The translations under genes and the position numbers were made by a program. Positions 9,561-18,414 of a DNA stretch of 63,678 nucleotides are shown here, one piece after another; the first letter of the stretch is position 1; every line of letters starts with the position of its first letter. Below the pieces are notes generated by a model that saw only the letters and a program-made list of their open reading frames with translations, was not told the DNA's origin and did no database searches. The stretch lies in NCBI GenBank assembly GCA_021108215.1, contig JAIORK010000011.1:1-63678 (forward strand), written 5' to 3'. The DNA comes from a bacterium. GTDB lineage: Bacteria; Oederibacteriota; JAAXVQ01; JAUVAV01.

Positions 9561-12500
9561 CTATAGTCGCTGCCTGCGCATGCCCCACAAAAGCGCTCCT
9601 GCAAAAACACCTATCAAAAGCAGCAAGATAAAGATAAGTTTTCTATTTTCTTTGATCATTTTTTTAACTTGTTCCATAACCTGCTGCTTCTTTTCCAGTT
9701 TCATGCCTTTTTGGTTTTCCGCAGCTTTGCCGACGCGGGTCTGAGTTATCTGTTTTTCATAGGCTTCTTTTAATTGCGGATCCAGTTGTTTGGTAAGCAT
9801 GGCTCTTAATTTGGCATTGTCACATACAAAACCGCTGCATCCGGCTTTGTAATCAACCACCAATCGGGCATGCAGAATTGCCAATTGCTTGATCACTTTA
9901 GCATCCGGTTTCCATAATCCTTTGCGCACGGTTTCCAGCATAACTGCTGTCATTTCCTGCAATGCAAAAGGATTTTTCTTTTGAAAATATTTTTCCATAC
10001 CCAGTTGATGCTTATCCTCAATATAGACCTGATGCAGTTCATCCCACAACGCTTTATCAATGACTTTAGGTTTCATTACATTCCAGCCATAGGTGTTTCT
10101 AAAACTCTCGGCAAATGTTTCCGCAGCAGAAGCTCCTTCTTTTTGCAGGCCTTTAATATATTTGGGATTAAATAGCGTTGTTCTGGACTCAAGCCATATA
10201 GCTTCTTTGGCGCCTTGTACTTGGGCACTATGTTTATTACGCAAATCATTAAAATAGGCATCCGGATCGCGGCCGGTTACATTGCGTATTACAGCATTAA
10301 GCCCGCCCATAAATTCATACACATGATCCAGGGATAAGGGACCGTTGACAGAAGACGAGCGCGGTTGAACAACAGTATCGGTCATCTGCAAAGCACCTTC
10401 AAAAATGCCAGGTTTAAAGGTTCCCCAGTTACCGGGCATATAAACTGCGCCCATATTTTTCATATATTGATCGGTTATTTCTTTGTCTTTTTCCCACTTG
10501 TCACCTGATTCCACTAATCCCATAATCGCTGTGCCATAATTACCATTAACACCTCCAAACACTCTGGCTGTTGAAAAAGTCCGGGCTTCTTCCGGTGACA
10601 AACCTTTGGCTTTCATCACTGCTTCTGCCTGTTGGGTACCTTCTTTGACATAATTCTTATATTCCTGTCCATCATCAGCCTGACTGGCCAAATCCACAGC
10701 TTTTTGAATCAGATTAATTCGCGATGAAGCAATATCCCGGAACTGTCCGGATGTCTGTACCACCACATCAATCCGGGGCCGCTTTAACCTTTCCATAGGA
10801 ATTAACTTCAGATCGTGGACAACACCCCGCGAATTACGGACCGGCTCAATACCCAGTAAATAAATGATTTCTGCAATCTGAGTACCCTGACCACGAATAA
10901 ATTCACCACCCCATAGGGTAAAAGCCACTTTTTTAGGATAGTTACCTGTTGTTTTTAATTTAGCTGCCAATAATTGTTCTGCCAGTTCAACGCCGGTTTT
11001 CCAGGCTTCTTTAGTTGGTGTTTTTTCCGCATCAATGGCATAAAGATTTCGTCCGGTAGGCACGGCCTGGGGATTAACAATGGCATCGCCGCCGGAAGAA
11101 GGTGCTATATAGCCTCCATTTAATGCATTTTCCACACCTGATAATTCAGCTCCGGTTGATGCCTGCAAATTCCGGTAATACGTTTTTACTGACAACAAGG
11201 CATTACTATAGGTTTTGGCGGCCCTGACATATGCTGCTTCTTTTGCTTCCAGATCAACCAAACGGGCTTGGGCCAGTTCCAGGCCTTTTTCCAGTCGCTC
11301 CGTATAAGCAGAACTTGTCATCATGGTTGATACTGCTTTGGCCATGGGATGATCCATATCAGTAATGATTTCCGCCAGATTTTTATTTTTTAAATAAAAT
11401 TCCCAATCAATAATTATTTCTTTTAATTTGGCAACATTTTGCTTATCTACAATTGTTTTTTCAACCGAACTCCCTTTAAACAATATAAGCAATGCATTGC
11501 TGGTTTTTTTATCCAGACACTGCTCAGCCCGCTTTTTCCGCATCATTACTTGTTGGGCAGCAACCCGTTGCTGCAATTTCTTGTCCTTTAATAATTCAAA
11601 TACCCGCTGCCGGACATTCTCATCCTGCATTTTTCCAACTAATTGAAGAACATCAGGCATGTTCATAAATTTTAGTTTCTCCTGCATGGCAGGAATTAGT
11701 TTGGCAATTTTCATAGCCTTTTTCATACTTACCGGATCAAGTAATCCAAAGATACGATCAACGTTTTTCTCTTTTTTTAATTCTTCAATAAATGCCTTTT
11801 TTTCAGGATCACCGGCAACAGCCACCACATCATTAATTAATGCTTCTTCATCTATAAAAGAGACCGACTCGGCTTTTTTGTGACCTGTTTTTTTCCCCGA
11901 CATGGCAATCATGCCGGCAAAAAATTCATCATCACTCATGGTTTTGTTGGCATCATCCCAGACTTTGATCCGTCTTTGATCTTTTAGATCAAGATAGTCA
12001 AACTCATCTTTTTCACCTTTGAGTATGGCAGCAATCATCGCGCCTGCTTTTTGGCGGTAGTGTTCTTCAAAATAATGAGCATTACCTTTTTTTTCCAGCG
12101 TTAAAAGGCCTTTAATTACATCCATATCAGCTAATCCATACGCCAACCCATCAATAGCCATTAACCTGGCTGTTTGATAATTTTCCTTTTTTGTATAAGA
12201 GCGGCCCATTGAATATAATCCTTTGGTGATTTTTTCCTGTTCAATGGCATGAATATAATTATGAAGTTTGCTTAACATTTCTTCTGTAAAAGGGTCCTCA
12301 TCTTTAAGACCTATATCTTTTCTCAAATTAAGTTTATCTACTACTTCAATAACAGTATTTTTATAAGCTTTTTTCATGCCTGGTTTTTCTGTGCTGTAAT
12401 AATGATGAATCGCCTCATGCAGGTCATTAAATTGCGCATACAATTCTGATTCTGTAAACGGCGGAGTTAAATGCGTTACCAATGTGGCATAGCTTCTTCT

Positions 12501-13385
12501 TTTGGCAATAATGGCTTCACCAATATTGTTAATTACATATAAATAGATGTGCGGCATTTCACCGATCAGGGCATCAGGCCAGTCTTCTTTGGAAAGTGCT
12601 GTTTGTTTCCATGGTGTGAATTCAAGACTGCCATGAGTACCAAAATGCATAACTGCATCCGCGTTAAATCCGTATTGCAGCCATAAATAGGGCGCAATAT
12701 AGGAATGAGGCGGCGCTTTTTTAACCCCATGAATTAATTTGGATGATTCGTCTCCATAGGCCGGCATGGGCTGCGGCAGAATAACAACATTGCCGAATTG
12801 AATGCGTGCAATCGCTAAATATTGAGCACCTTCTTTTTCCACGTTCATATAGGAACCCGGCGCCGGTCCGTATAATGAAACAACATTTTTAATCATGTCC
12901 GGTGTTAAACGCTTTTGACACCAGACTTGATACGTTTTTACATCAATCAATTCCGGTTCACCTTGTTTTAAAAATTGTTTGATGGTTCCCTGGGCATAGG
13001 TACCAAGCACAGCACCTTTTTTTTGAATAAGCTGTTGCAGTTCATTAACCGACTTTGGCAATAACCCGGTTTGATAGCCTTGGGACTTCAAATAGTGCAA
13101 TGTATTGAATAAGGATTCACAGACATTAAGACCTCCGGCTACCATGGCGTTTAATCCCGGTCCTTTGTAATAAACAATCGCCAGTTTTTTATCTTGGTTA
13201 TCCGCTTTTTTTAACTTCAGCCAGTTATCTGCCTTAGCTACCATGCGCTCTACCCGTTCAGGAATGGCTTTAAACACATATAATCCCTGGTCGTTTTTAA
13301 ACTGGGCGCCAATAATCTGCATATCAATGGCCCCATCCAGTTCCGGCATGACCATACTCTGACTGAGCATAGATCTTCGGACCAT
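9561..13385 (-). CDS. HmuS/CobN-like dechelatase, C-terminal part (frameshifted gene)
   Basis: Main part (up to 1274 residues) of a CobN-family protein, the giant chelatase subunit of cobaltochelatase. Recognisable CobN stretches are MVMPELDGAID near the start, NADAVMHFGTHGSLEFTPWK, LIGEMPHIYLYVINNIGEA, TLWGGEFIRGQGTQIAEI and RPRIDVVVQTSGQFRD. The C-terminus is a membrane anchor (about 1248-1268, IFILLLLIGVFAGALLWGM) followed by Arg-rich residues. Ordinary CobN is soluble; membrane anchoring together with receptor, DUF2149, MotA-like and flavodoxin neighbours points to HmuS, reported as a heme dechelatase in anaerobic Bacteroidota. The N-terminal part is in another frame (see next entry); adding one base near 13386 would join both into about 1567 residues. 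The first codons shown are not the natural start. Confidence 0.75.
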   Translation of the reverse strand: MVRRSMLSQSMVMPELDGAIDMQIIGAQFKNDQGLYVFKAIPERVERMVAKADNWLKLKKADNQDKKLAIVYYKGPGLNAMVAGGLNVCESLFNTLHYLKSQGYQTGLLPKSVNELQQLIQKKGAVLGTYAQGTIKQFLKQGEPELIDVKTYQVWCQKRLTPDMIKNVVSLYGPAPGSYMNVEKEGAQYLAIARIQFGNVVILPQPMPAYGDESSKLIHGVKKAPPHSYIAPYLWLQYGFNADAVMHFGTHGSLEFTPWKQTALSKEDWPDALIGEMPHIYLYVINNIGEAIIAKRRSYATLVTHLTPPFTESELYAQFNDLHEAIHHYYSTEKPGMKKAYKNTVIEVVDKLNLRKDIGLKDEDPFTEEMLSKLHNYIHAIEQEKITKGLYSMGRSYTKKENYQTARLMAIDGLAYGLADMDVIKGLLTLEKKGNAHYFEEHYRQKAGAMIAAILKGEKDEFDYLDLKDQRRIKVWDDANKTMSDDEFFAGMIAMSGKKTGHKKAESVSFIDEEALINDVVAVAGDPEKKAFIEELKKEKNVDRIFGLLDPVSMKKAMKIAKLIPAMQEKLKFMNMPDVLQLVGKMQDENVRQRVFELLKDKKLQQRVAAQQVMMRKKRAEQCLDKKTSNALLILFKGSSVEKTIVDKQNVAKLKEIIIDWEFYLKNKNLAEIITDMDHPMAKAVSTMMTSSAYTERLEKGLELAQARLVDLEAKEAAYVRAAKTYSNALLSVKTYYRNLQASTGAELSGVENALNGGYIAPSSGGDAIVNPQAVPTGRNLYAIDAEKTPTKEAWKTGVELAEQLLAAKLKTTGNYPKKVAFTLWGGEFIRGQGTQIAEIIYLLGIEPVRNSRGVVHDLKLIPMERLKRPRIDVVVQTSGQFRDIASSRINLIQKAVDLASQADDGQEYKNYVKEGTQQAEAVMKAKGLSPEEARTFSTARVFGGVNGNYGTAIMGLVESGDKWEKDKEITDQYMKNMGAVYMPGNWGTFKPGIFEGALQMTDTVVQPRSSSVNGPLSLDHVYEFMGGLNAVIRNVTGRDPDAYFNDLRNKHSAQVQGAKEAIWLESRTTLFNPKYIKGLQKEGASAAETFAESFRNTYGWNVMKPKVIDKALWDELHQVYIEDKHQLGMEKYFQKKNPFALQEMTAVMLETVRKGLWKPDAKVIKQLAILHARLVVDYKAGCSGFVCDNAKLRAMLTKQLDPQLKEAYEKQITQTRVGKAAENQKGMKLEKKQQVMEQVKKMIKENRKLIFILLLLIGVFAGALLWGMRRQRL

Positions 13386-14263
13386 TCCTCATAGGGTCTA
13401 TACATTTGCAGAGCACACATAACCGGAATGTTTTTTTCTTTTAAATAAGCAATCAGCGCTTCTCCCTGCCCGGGAATCATTCTTCCATGGGGCATAAGAA
13501 TCACCAGATCAGGCTCAACTGACTTGATAAATTCAAAACGCCTGGTAAATCCGGCAATCGGGTAGACATTATGACCTGCTGATTCCAGGCCAATGATCAA
13601 AGCGTCAACCGGACCGCGATTGTTGGGATTTTTTGGTCCTAAATTGCTGGTCACAATACAAATATTACTGGCGGCTTGATCGTAATAACCCCTGGTTTCA
13701 TAAAATAATTGATAGTCTTTTTTGACGGGATAATATGCTTCTTTATCCAGATGAAAAAACAAATTACGCGGAATAATATGCGGTTCGGATATTTTTTGGG
13801 TAAATAGTTTTTTATTATCAAACACACGTCTGCTGTAATTCAAAAGATTGGTGAAATTCTTTTTACCGCTGTTTTCAAAATAACCTTCAATTGCTTTTAA
13901 ATCTTTTCCCGTCAGGTTGGTCAAATCACTCCCGGTGCTGGTGGCTGCATAGACATAAACTTTGCTGCCCTTTTTAATCGCCTGTTTGATTTTTAGCTGT
14001 TGCTCCGGTTTTAGATGAAGCCCCATGCCAAATAAATAAATCGCTTTAAAGCGGGTCAAACGCGGCATTTTTGTTTCGCGCAGATCATACCGTTTCAATT
14101 TCACAAACATATTCGGCTTAGCCTTCATAATCTCGGCATATTGAAAATCCCGAAAATTAATAAACGCGATTGATGTGGGTTTTACATAGCGATAAAACAA
14201 TCCTCCCAACACAAACAGTAGTAATACCCCGGCAATGATTATTTTGATTTTATTTTTTTTCAT
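13250..14263 (-). CDS. HmuS/CobN-like dechelatase, N-terminal part (frameshifted gene)
   Basis: This frame encodes the N-terminus of the CobN-like protein: an uncleaved-looking membrane helix (residues 7-27, KIIIAGVLLLFVLGGLFYRYV), then a CobN N-terminal domain ending in IPVMCALQMYRPYEEWSED at about residue 292. CobN/HmuS proteins continue with a block like MLSQSMVMPELDG, which here is in the next frame. Residues after position about 293 are therefore out-of-frame noise up to the stop at 13250. One missing base near 13386 explains it; no A/T-rich slippery heptamer is seen. It starts 68 bp after the DUF2149 stop, with a GTAG hairpin in between. Confidence 0.72.
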   Translation of the reverse strand: MKKNKIKIIIAGVLLLFVLGGLFYRYVKPTSIAFINFRDFQYAEIMKAKPNMFVKLKRYDLRETKMPRLTRFKAIYLFGMGLHLKPEQQLKIKQAIKKGSKVYVYAATSTGSDLTNLTGKDLKAIEGYFENSGKKNFTNLLNYSRRVFDNKKLFTQKISEPHIIPRNLFFHLDKEAYYPVKKDYQLFYETRGYYDQAASNICIVTSNLGPKNPNNRGPVDALIIGLESAGHNVYPIAGFTRRFEFIKSVEPDLVILMPHGRMIPGQGEALIAYLKEKNIPVMCALQMYRPYEEWSEDLCSVRVWSCRNWMGPLICRLLAPSLKTTRDYMCLKPFLNG

Positions 14264-14290
14264 TTCCCCGACCTTTTCAATTCATTATTT

Positions 14291-14320
14291 GGTAGGGGCA
14301 CGGCGTACCGTGCCCCTACC
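14291..14320. repeat. GTAG...CTAC hairpin repeat
   Basis: Arms GGTAGGGGCACGG and CCGTGCCCCTACC (13 bp each) around a 4-nt loop. It sits between the DUF2149 and HmuS-like genes. It shares GTAG/CTAC ends and length with the hairpins at 20133, 22617, 25730 and 27418, while the stem sequences differ in a compensated way. Confidence 0.7.
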
Positions 14321-14331
14321 GATATTTATGT

Positions 14332-14658
14332 TTATTCCGGCACATAAATAATCTGCCCGTCTTCCAGTTCATAAGCGATGCCAATCTTGCGCCCTTTCCC
14401 TTCTCCGCTTTCCTGACTACCCTTATACGATGTGATCTGTTTCCCTTTTTTCACAATAATTTCCATATTTTCCTTACCGGCATTTTTTATCATAGTAAAT
14501 TCTTCCTGCCTGAGCAGCTCCGGCACTTTGAAAAAAGTAACCATTGCCACCATCAGAGCTACTGCGAAAATCATAGCCAGATCAAACAAATTGGCCATAC
14601 CTTCCAAAGGATCGCTATCCGCATCCAACAGACGGCGATAAGGACGATTATTGCGCAT
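14332..14658 (-). CDS. DUF2149 protein
   Basis: A 108-residue protein with the DUF2149 pattern: basic N-terminus, L-x-D-x-D-S-D-P-L-x-G-M-A-N-L-F-D motif (about 12-28) directly before one membrane helix (about 29-45), then a short periplasmic domain ending YELEDGQIIYVPE. The layout parallels ExbD/MotB: a conserved acidic segment beside one helix, paired with a MotA/ExbB-like channel. It is encoded next to such a gene and overlaps its end by 11 nt. In HmuS-type loci DUF2149, a MotA/ExbB homologue and DUF2162 recur together and probably form a proton-driven complex serving HmuS. The ATG at 14658 is chosen because a GGAGT site lies 8 nt upstream. Confidence 0.75.
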   Translation of the reverse strand: MRNNRPYRRLLDADSDPLEGMANLFDLAMIFAVALMVAMVTFFKVPELLRQEEFTMIKNAGKENMEIIVKKGKQITSYKGSQESGEGKGRKIGIAYELEDGQIIYVPE

Positions 14659-15250
14659 CTGCTTCACTCCGGCTTTTATTTACTTCCATCACAAATTGTA
14701 AATCATTCAAATCTTCCGTATTCCAGCGATGCCGGATAAGCTGGATTACAAAACCGATAGCGCCCACAAAAACCCCGACGACTGTTGTTGAAAAAGCAAC
14801 CTGCATATTAACTGCCATTGACTCAATATCACCTGAAGCCAGCCCCACCAGCGCCGGTCCCATGGGTATGAGGGTCCCCATAAGTCCCAGCATGGGACCA
14901 AGACGCATCATGGTCCTGGCTTTTTCAAGCTGTTTATGATTTTCCAGCTCATAATCCGCCAGCAGCTTGTCTGAAATAATTGATTGCCACTTTTTTATTC
15001 TGCATTGCTCTACAAAATAGAAAAATCGATATTGCTGTATATCTGCTGACATATCCTCAGTCTTTTCATGATTCATTAATTGCTTTAAAAGAGTCTGCTT
15101 TTTTTTCTTTAAATGCAACCTTTTGGTATAACTGCCATAAAATCCGCCCAACAGGATTAAGGTCATGACAAATATCGCAATCAAAGTCACAATCACCGGT
15201 ATTAACAATGCCGTTGATATCCAATATAAAACATTCGTCAGTACTAACAT
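14648..15250 (-). CDS. MotA/TolQ/ExbB-like proton channel protein (HmuS-locus stator)
   Basis: A 200-residue inner-membrane protein. A first helix (about 12-35), a cytoplasmic loop, and two helices at about 118-140 (MRLGPMLGLMGTLIPMGPALVGLASGD) and 145-170 (VAFSTTVVGVFVGAIGFVIQL) match the MotA/TolQ/ExbB fold, where the last two helices line a proton path. It overlaps DUF2162 by 7 nt and DUF2149 by 11 nt, so the three are co-translated. It is distinct from the two ExbB-type proteins of the TonB operon at 19466-21726 and likely pairs with DUF2149. Confidence 0.85.
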   Translation of the reverse strand: MLVLTNVLYWISTALLIPVIVTLIAIFVMTLILLGGFYGSYTKRLHLKKKKQTLLKQLMNHEKTEDMSADIQQYRFFYFVEQCRIKKWQSIISDKLLADYELENHKQLEKARTMMRLGPMLGLMGTLIPMGPALVGLASGDIESMAVNMQVAFSTTVVGVFVGAIGFVIQLIRHRWNTEDLNDLQFVMEVNKSRSEADAQ

Positions 15251-15933
15251 TTTTTTCTCTCCTTTGCCAACTTATGCATAAACCAGCCGCTGATCACAAA
15301 CAACATCATTCCCATCAGAACCAGACTGCTTTTTATCCATTCAATTTCAAATACCTGCTCACGCATTTCTGTCCCGGTTAACATCAACGGAATAAACATA
15401 GCTACCAGGATTTGGAAAAAATTAATAATAATCTTCATTTCCAACCGCCCGATCCATTGCTGAAAAACCATTCGCAAAAAAATGACTAATAAAAAAAGCA
15501 CCACAACAACAGCTGCGCTCATCATCAACGCAATCAACCAGTACGACCACTGATGTGCCACATGCAACAAACCGCCCAGACCGACAAACAAAAAAACAAA
15601 TACCAAACCATTCGGAAAAAGAATCCCATTTGTAAGTATTTTTCCTTGATCCCTATGCAAAAAATGATTGCGCATCATTCTAATCGTCAAAAACATTACT
15701 GCCATGGATTCCACAATCTGAAACGTACAAATACTCAACAAAACTTCCTTGCTTTGAACCCATGCCATCATCGTCAACGTATTCACTTTCATACTCAGCG
15801 GCAACATCACAAGTACGCTGATTGCAATCACACCCACCACACTCCATAGCAACACTTTGTTTTCATAAAGCGATAAAGTCAGCATGGTATGACCAATAGC
15901 TAAAATTGATAAAAACAGTAATAAGACCAGCAT
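15244..15933 (-). CDS. DUF2162 family multi-helix membrane protein
   Basis: A 229-residue protein with about six hydrophobic helices (LVLLLFLSILAIGHTMLTL at the N-terminus; a Lys/Arg-rich C-terminus) and no enzymatic motif. Family DUF2162 is described as predicted transporters and recurs with MotA/ExbB-like, DUF2149 and CobN-like genes in bacteria and methanogens. It overlaps the MotA-like gene by 7 nt. It may be the membrane partner that moves substrate or metal for the HmuS-like protein. Assignment rests on hydrophobicity pattern and context more than on motifs. Confidence 0.65.
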   Translation of the reverse strand: MLVLLLFLSILAIGHTMLTLSLYENKVLLWSVVGVIAISVLVMLPLSMKVNTLTMMAWVQSKEVLLSICTFQIVESMAVMFLTIRMMRNHFLHRDQGKILTNGILFPNGLVFVFLFVGLGGLLHVAHQWSYWLIALMMSAAVVVVLFLLVIFLRMVFQQWIGRLEMKIIINFFQILVAMFIPLMLTGTEMREQVFEIEWIKSSLVLMGMMLFVISGWFMHKLAKERKKC

Positions 15934-15945
15934 TATTTCTCCTGC

Positions 15946-16401
15946 TTAACTTTGATTTTCTTCAAAAGCTCCGGCCATTTTCACACCCCAGTCTTTGGCT
16001 TCATCCAAAACATCTTCACTAATTTCACCGTCGATTTTCAGATTGTCCGTAACGATTTCCGCGCCGCCGGCCTTGAGGGTTTCAGTCAAAATATCCACGG
16101 CCTTGCAATATTGAGCATACATACTGTCACCCGGTCCAAAAACCGCAGCCTTTTTGCCGGCCAGGTTCAGATTCCGCAGGCCTTCTTCGAACTGAATAAA
16201 ATCATCCTGCAGTTCCCCGTCACCCCAGGTCGAACAGCCCAGTACAATTAGCTCGTAGTCTTTCAAAGTCTCCGGGGAAAAATCCGCGACATTCTTCCGA
16301 ACCACCTCAAACTCCGCTGCTTTCAAACCCGTTGCCACGGCCTCGGACATCTTCTCGGTATTTCCTGTTGTACTTCCAAATACAATAATTGCTTTTATCA
16401 T
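15946..16401 (-). CDS. Flavodoxin
   Basis: A 151-residue cytoplasmic electron carrier. The FMN phosphate loop GSTTGNT (9-15), the W-containing FMN loop (CSTWGDGELQ) and the GPGDSMYAQYC segment make this a short-to-long-chain flavodoxin of standard length. AGGAGG precedes the ATG. It lies 12 bp before DUF2162 and 3 bp after DUF3793. In an operon with an HmuS-like dechelatase it is the natural candidate to deliver low-potential electrons, for example for reductive heme deconstruction or for keeping iron ferrous for FeoB. Confidence 0.93.
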   Translation of the reverse strand: MIKAIIVFGSTTGNTEKMSEAVATGLKAAEFEVVRKNVADFSPETLKDYELIVLGCSTWGDGELQDDFIQFEEGLRNLNLAGKKAAVFGPGDSMYAQYCKAVDILTETLKAGGAEIVTDNLKIDGEISEDVLDEAKDWGVKMAGAFEENQS

Positions 16402-16404
16402 TTT

Positions 16405-17076
16405 CTATCCTCCTATGGTTTGAATTTGCATTTGCTGCTTTATAAAATAACCGGCTATTTTTTCCATATACAAATCCGGATCTTTTTTATTTCCTATTAA
16501 CTTCTCCATAACCATTTCCGCTTTTTTCTGAAGTTCCATGGTTCTTATGGCTTTTTCAGGATGTTTATAAACCAGCCAGCGGCCTTTTGGAAAAAGCGGT
16601 CTCTGCTTACCTTCCATAAACATTTCCACATCATGCAAAGGAAACCCCAGAAACAATCCGATTTCATGCGGAACTGATCTGGATTTAAATCGCATTGCCA
16701 ATATATCAATATAATCTTCGAGTGTTTGACAGGCAGCATAACCCTGCGCACTTAAAAACCGGCATACATTTTCTTTTTCCAGTACTTGTTGTAAGTGCTC
16801 CGGCCGGTAAAAAAGAATATGCTGAGCGTTTTTCTTGGTCCCCATTTCTTTATAGGCCAATCCCAATGATTTCGTTACCTGACATCTATAGTGCGTCCAT
16901 AAAAAACATTGGCTGATATTGTCGTAGTTCTCAAAATGACTTAATCCCAGCAGGCATGCCGGTTTCAGCTTGAACAAAAGTACCGCCAGTTTCTTCTGTA
17001 AAAGACCAATTAAATAGTCAGCATGCCCGGAGCAACAGTGACTGTGATATTTTTTGATATGGCGATGACTAAACAT
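16405..17076 (-). CDS. DUF3793 family protein with His/Cys-rich N-terminus
   Basis: A 223-residue protein with the DUF3793 hallmarks: KPACLLGLSHF, HILFYRPEHLQQVL, SAQGYAACQTLEDYIDILAMRF and PHEIGLFLGFPLHDVEMFM. The family has no known function but often sits beside flavodoxin and iron-uptake genes. Residues 4-18 hold four more histidines and two cysteines (H4, H6, H11, H13, C14, C15, H18) and could bind metal or heme. The first gene of a transcription unit: a GTTAG...CTAAC operator lies 18-33 bp upstream of the ATG, which has an AGAGGA site. Confidence 0.8.
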   Translation of the reverse strand: MFSHRHIKKYHSHCCSGHADYLIGLLQKKLAVLLFKLKPACLLGLSHFENYDNISQCFLWTHYRCQVTKSLGLAYKEMGTKKNAQHILFYRPEHLQQVLEKENVCRFLSAQGYAACQTLEDYIDILAMRFKSRSVPHEIGLFLGFPLHDVEMFMEGKQRPLFPKGRWLVYKHPEKAIRTMELQKKAEMVMEKLIGNKKDPDLYMEKIAGYFIKQQMQIQTIGG

Positions 17077-17093
17077 AATCCTCTCTTTTTTTT

Positions 17094-17109
17094 GTTAGTT
17101 TCGTCTAAC
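17094..17109. promoter_or_regulatory. DtxR-type operator, DUF3793 unit
   Basis: GTTAGTTTCGTCTAAC, with perfect 5-bp arms GTTAG/CTAAC. The same 16-bp layout recurs at 24955, 25178 and 28235, always upstream of minus-strand iron genes. It resembles the TTAGG-type half sites of iron-dependent DtxR/IdeR repressors, and such a repressor is encoded at 27457-28215. Confidence 0.7.
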
Positions 17110-17134
17110 TTTTAATTTAAATTTTTTCTTTCTT

Positions 17135-18409
17135 CTATCGAACCAGGCGTTTTACCTGTTCCAAATAATTGCCTATATGTTTTTGCGGTTTTAATAATTG
17201 GGCCGCTTCCAAATACTGCTGCGCTTTTTCATACCGTGTTCGCGCCACAGACAATTGGGCCAGCCGGATAAGGGCATCAACCTTATAGAGTTGTATCCTG
17301 CCGGCGCGCTCATAGGCAATGGCAGCCTGTTCATACGTTTTTTCATCATAATACAAATCTCCCATAGCCAGTAAGGCTTTGCCATTAAGCGGATCTTTTT
17401 TCAGCACTCGTTTATAAGCGCTTAATGCTTTGGTTTTATCACCTTCCAAATCCGCTTTTCCGGCTAATTGCAAATACAGTTTATTCGCCTGCCTGGCCGT
17501 CAGTTTATTTGCAGCATTTAATTGTTGGGCCTTTTTAATTAATTCGTTTACATAAGTAATCTCCTTTACCATTAAAAACCCGTCAATGGCCCGGAGTAAA
17601 CGATTACTATCAACTGTTTTTTCAGAAAAAGCCTGTTTATAAACTATTAATGCCTGTTTCGGTTGATTTTGATTCAAAAACAGATCACCTAAAGTGCTTA
17701 AACCTTCTTTTGAAATCACCTTTAAACGTCTGGCGCTTTCCAGAGCACTGACAGCGCCGGCTGTGTTTCCCAATGACATGCGTCCATTGGCGAGCAATGC
17801 CCACAATTCCCCGCGAAAAGGATAATCTTTTATAACTCTTTCCAACAATTTAATTGATTCCTGATAACGTTCCTGTTCAAATAAAGCTTTTACCAATCCC
17901 AACACAGCATTCACATCCTTAGGATTATACATAATAGCCTGGCGATATGAAGATTCCGCAGCAACTGCATCTTCTTTCAACAAATAAGTGTATCCCAGCA
18001 ATGTCAGGGTTGATGGTTTGGGCGCACCTTCCAACAATAGATGCTTTAATTCGTCAATCGCTTCATCAACTCTGTCTTGCTGCACCAGCACTCTGGCCAA
18101 ATTGGCACGGGCTCTGTTAAAATTCTCCATTTTTTTCAGCGCACCACGATAAGCTTTTTCCGCTTTTTTATACTCATTCAACTGGAATCGAACATTGCCC
18201 AAAGCAAAATTCAAGGCAGCACTTGATTCAGCTTTAATTTTTGCTTCCAGTACCCGGGCTGCTTTGGTCAAATCTTTTTTGGACACTTCCGCTACCTGTG
18301 AAAGCAGCTTGGCTTCTTCCGATGAAACAACCGGTTCTCCTGCATAAACCGGTCCTGAAAGCAGAATAATTACCGCTGTCATCCCCATACTAATCTTAAC
18401 TTTTAACAT
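17135..18409 (-). CDS. TPR-repeat protein of the TonB2-type operon
   Basis: A 424-residue exported protein. A signal peptide (1-23, ending VYAGE) is followed by ten or so tetratricopeptide repeats (for example ALNFALGNVRFQLNEYKKAEKAYRGAL and NGKALLAMGDLYYDEKTYEQAAIAYERA). It is the last gene of the DUF3450-TtpC-ExbB-ExbD-TonB block; its ribosome-binding site (GGAGAGG) lies over the TonB stop codon. TPR proteins hold this position in Vibrio-type TonB2 operons, probably as periplasmic scaffolds. Confidence 0.88.
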   Translation of the reverse strand: MLKVKISMGMTAVIILLSGPVYAGEPVVSSEEAKLLSQVAEVSKKDLTKAARVLEAKIKAESSAALNFALGNVRFQLNEYKKAEKAYRGALKKMENFNRARANLARVLVQQDRVDEAIDELKHLLLEGAPKPSTLTLLGYTYLLKEDAVAAESSYRQAIMYNPKDVNAVLGLVKALFEQERYQESIKLLERVIKDYPFRGELWALLANGRMSLGNTAGAVSALESARRLKVISKEGLSTLGDLFLNQNQPKQALIVYKQAFSEKTVDSNRLLRAIDGFLMVKEITYVNELIKKAQQLNAANKLTARQANKLYLQLAGKADLEGDKTKALSAYKRVLKKDPLNGKALLAMGDLYYDEKTYEQAAIAYERAGRIQLYKVDALIRLAQLSVARTRYEKAQQYLEAAQLLKPQKHIGNYLEQVKRLVR

Positions 18410-18414
18410 TTTAC

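Noticed and set aside
13374-13400. Programmed frameshifting as the explanation for the split HmuS-like gene
   Set aside because: No slippery heptamer or stop-adjacent shift signal is visible; an indel is simpler. Kept only as an open possibility in the findings.
9561-14263. A cobalamin biosynthesis locus, suggested by the CobN-like protein
   Set aside because: No CobS, CobT, or other cob genes nearby; membrane anchors and iron-type neighbours fit HmuS better.
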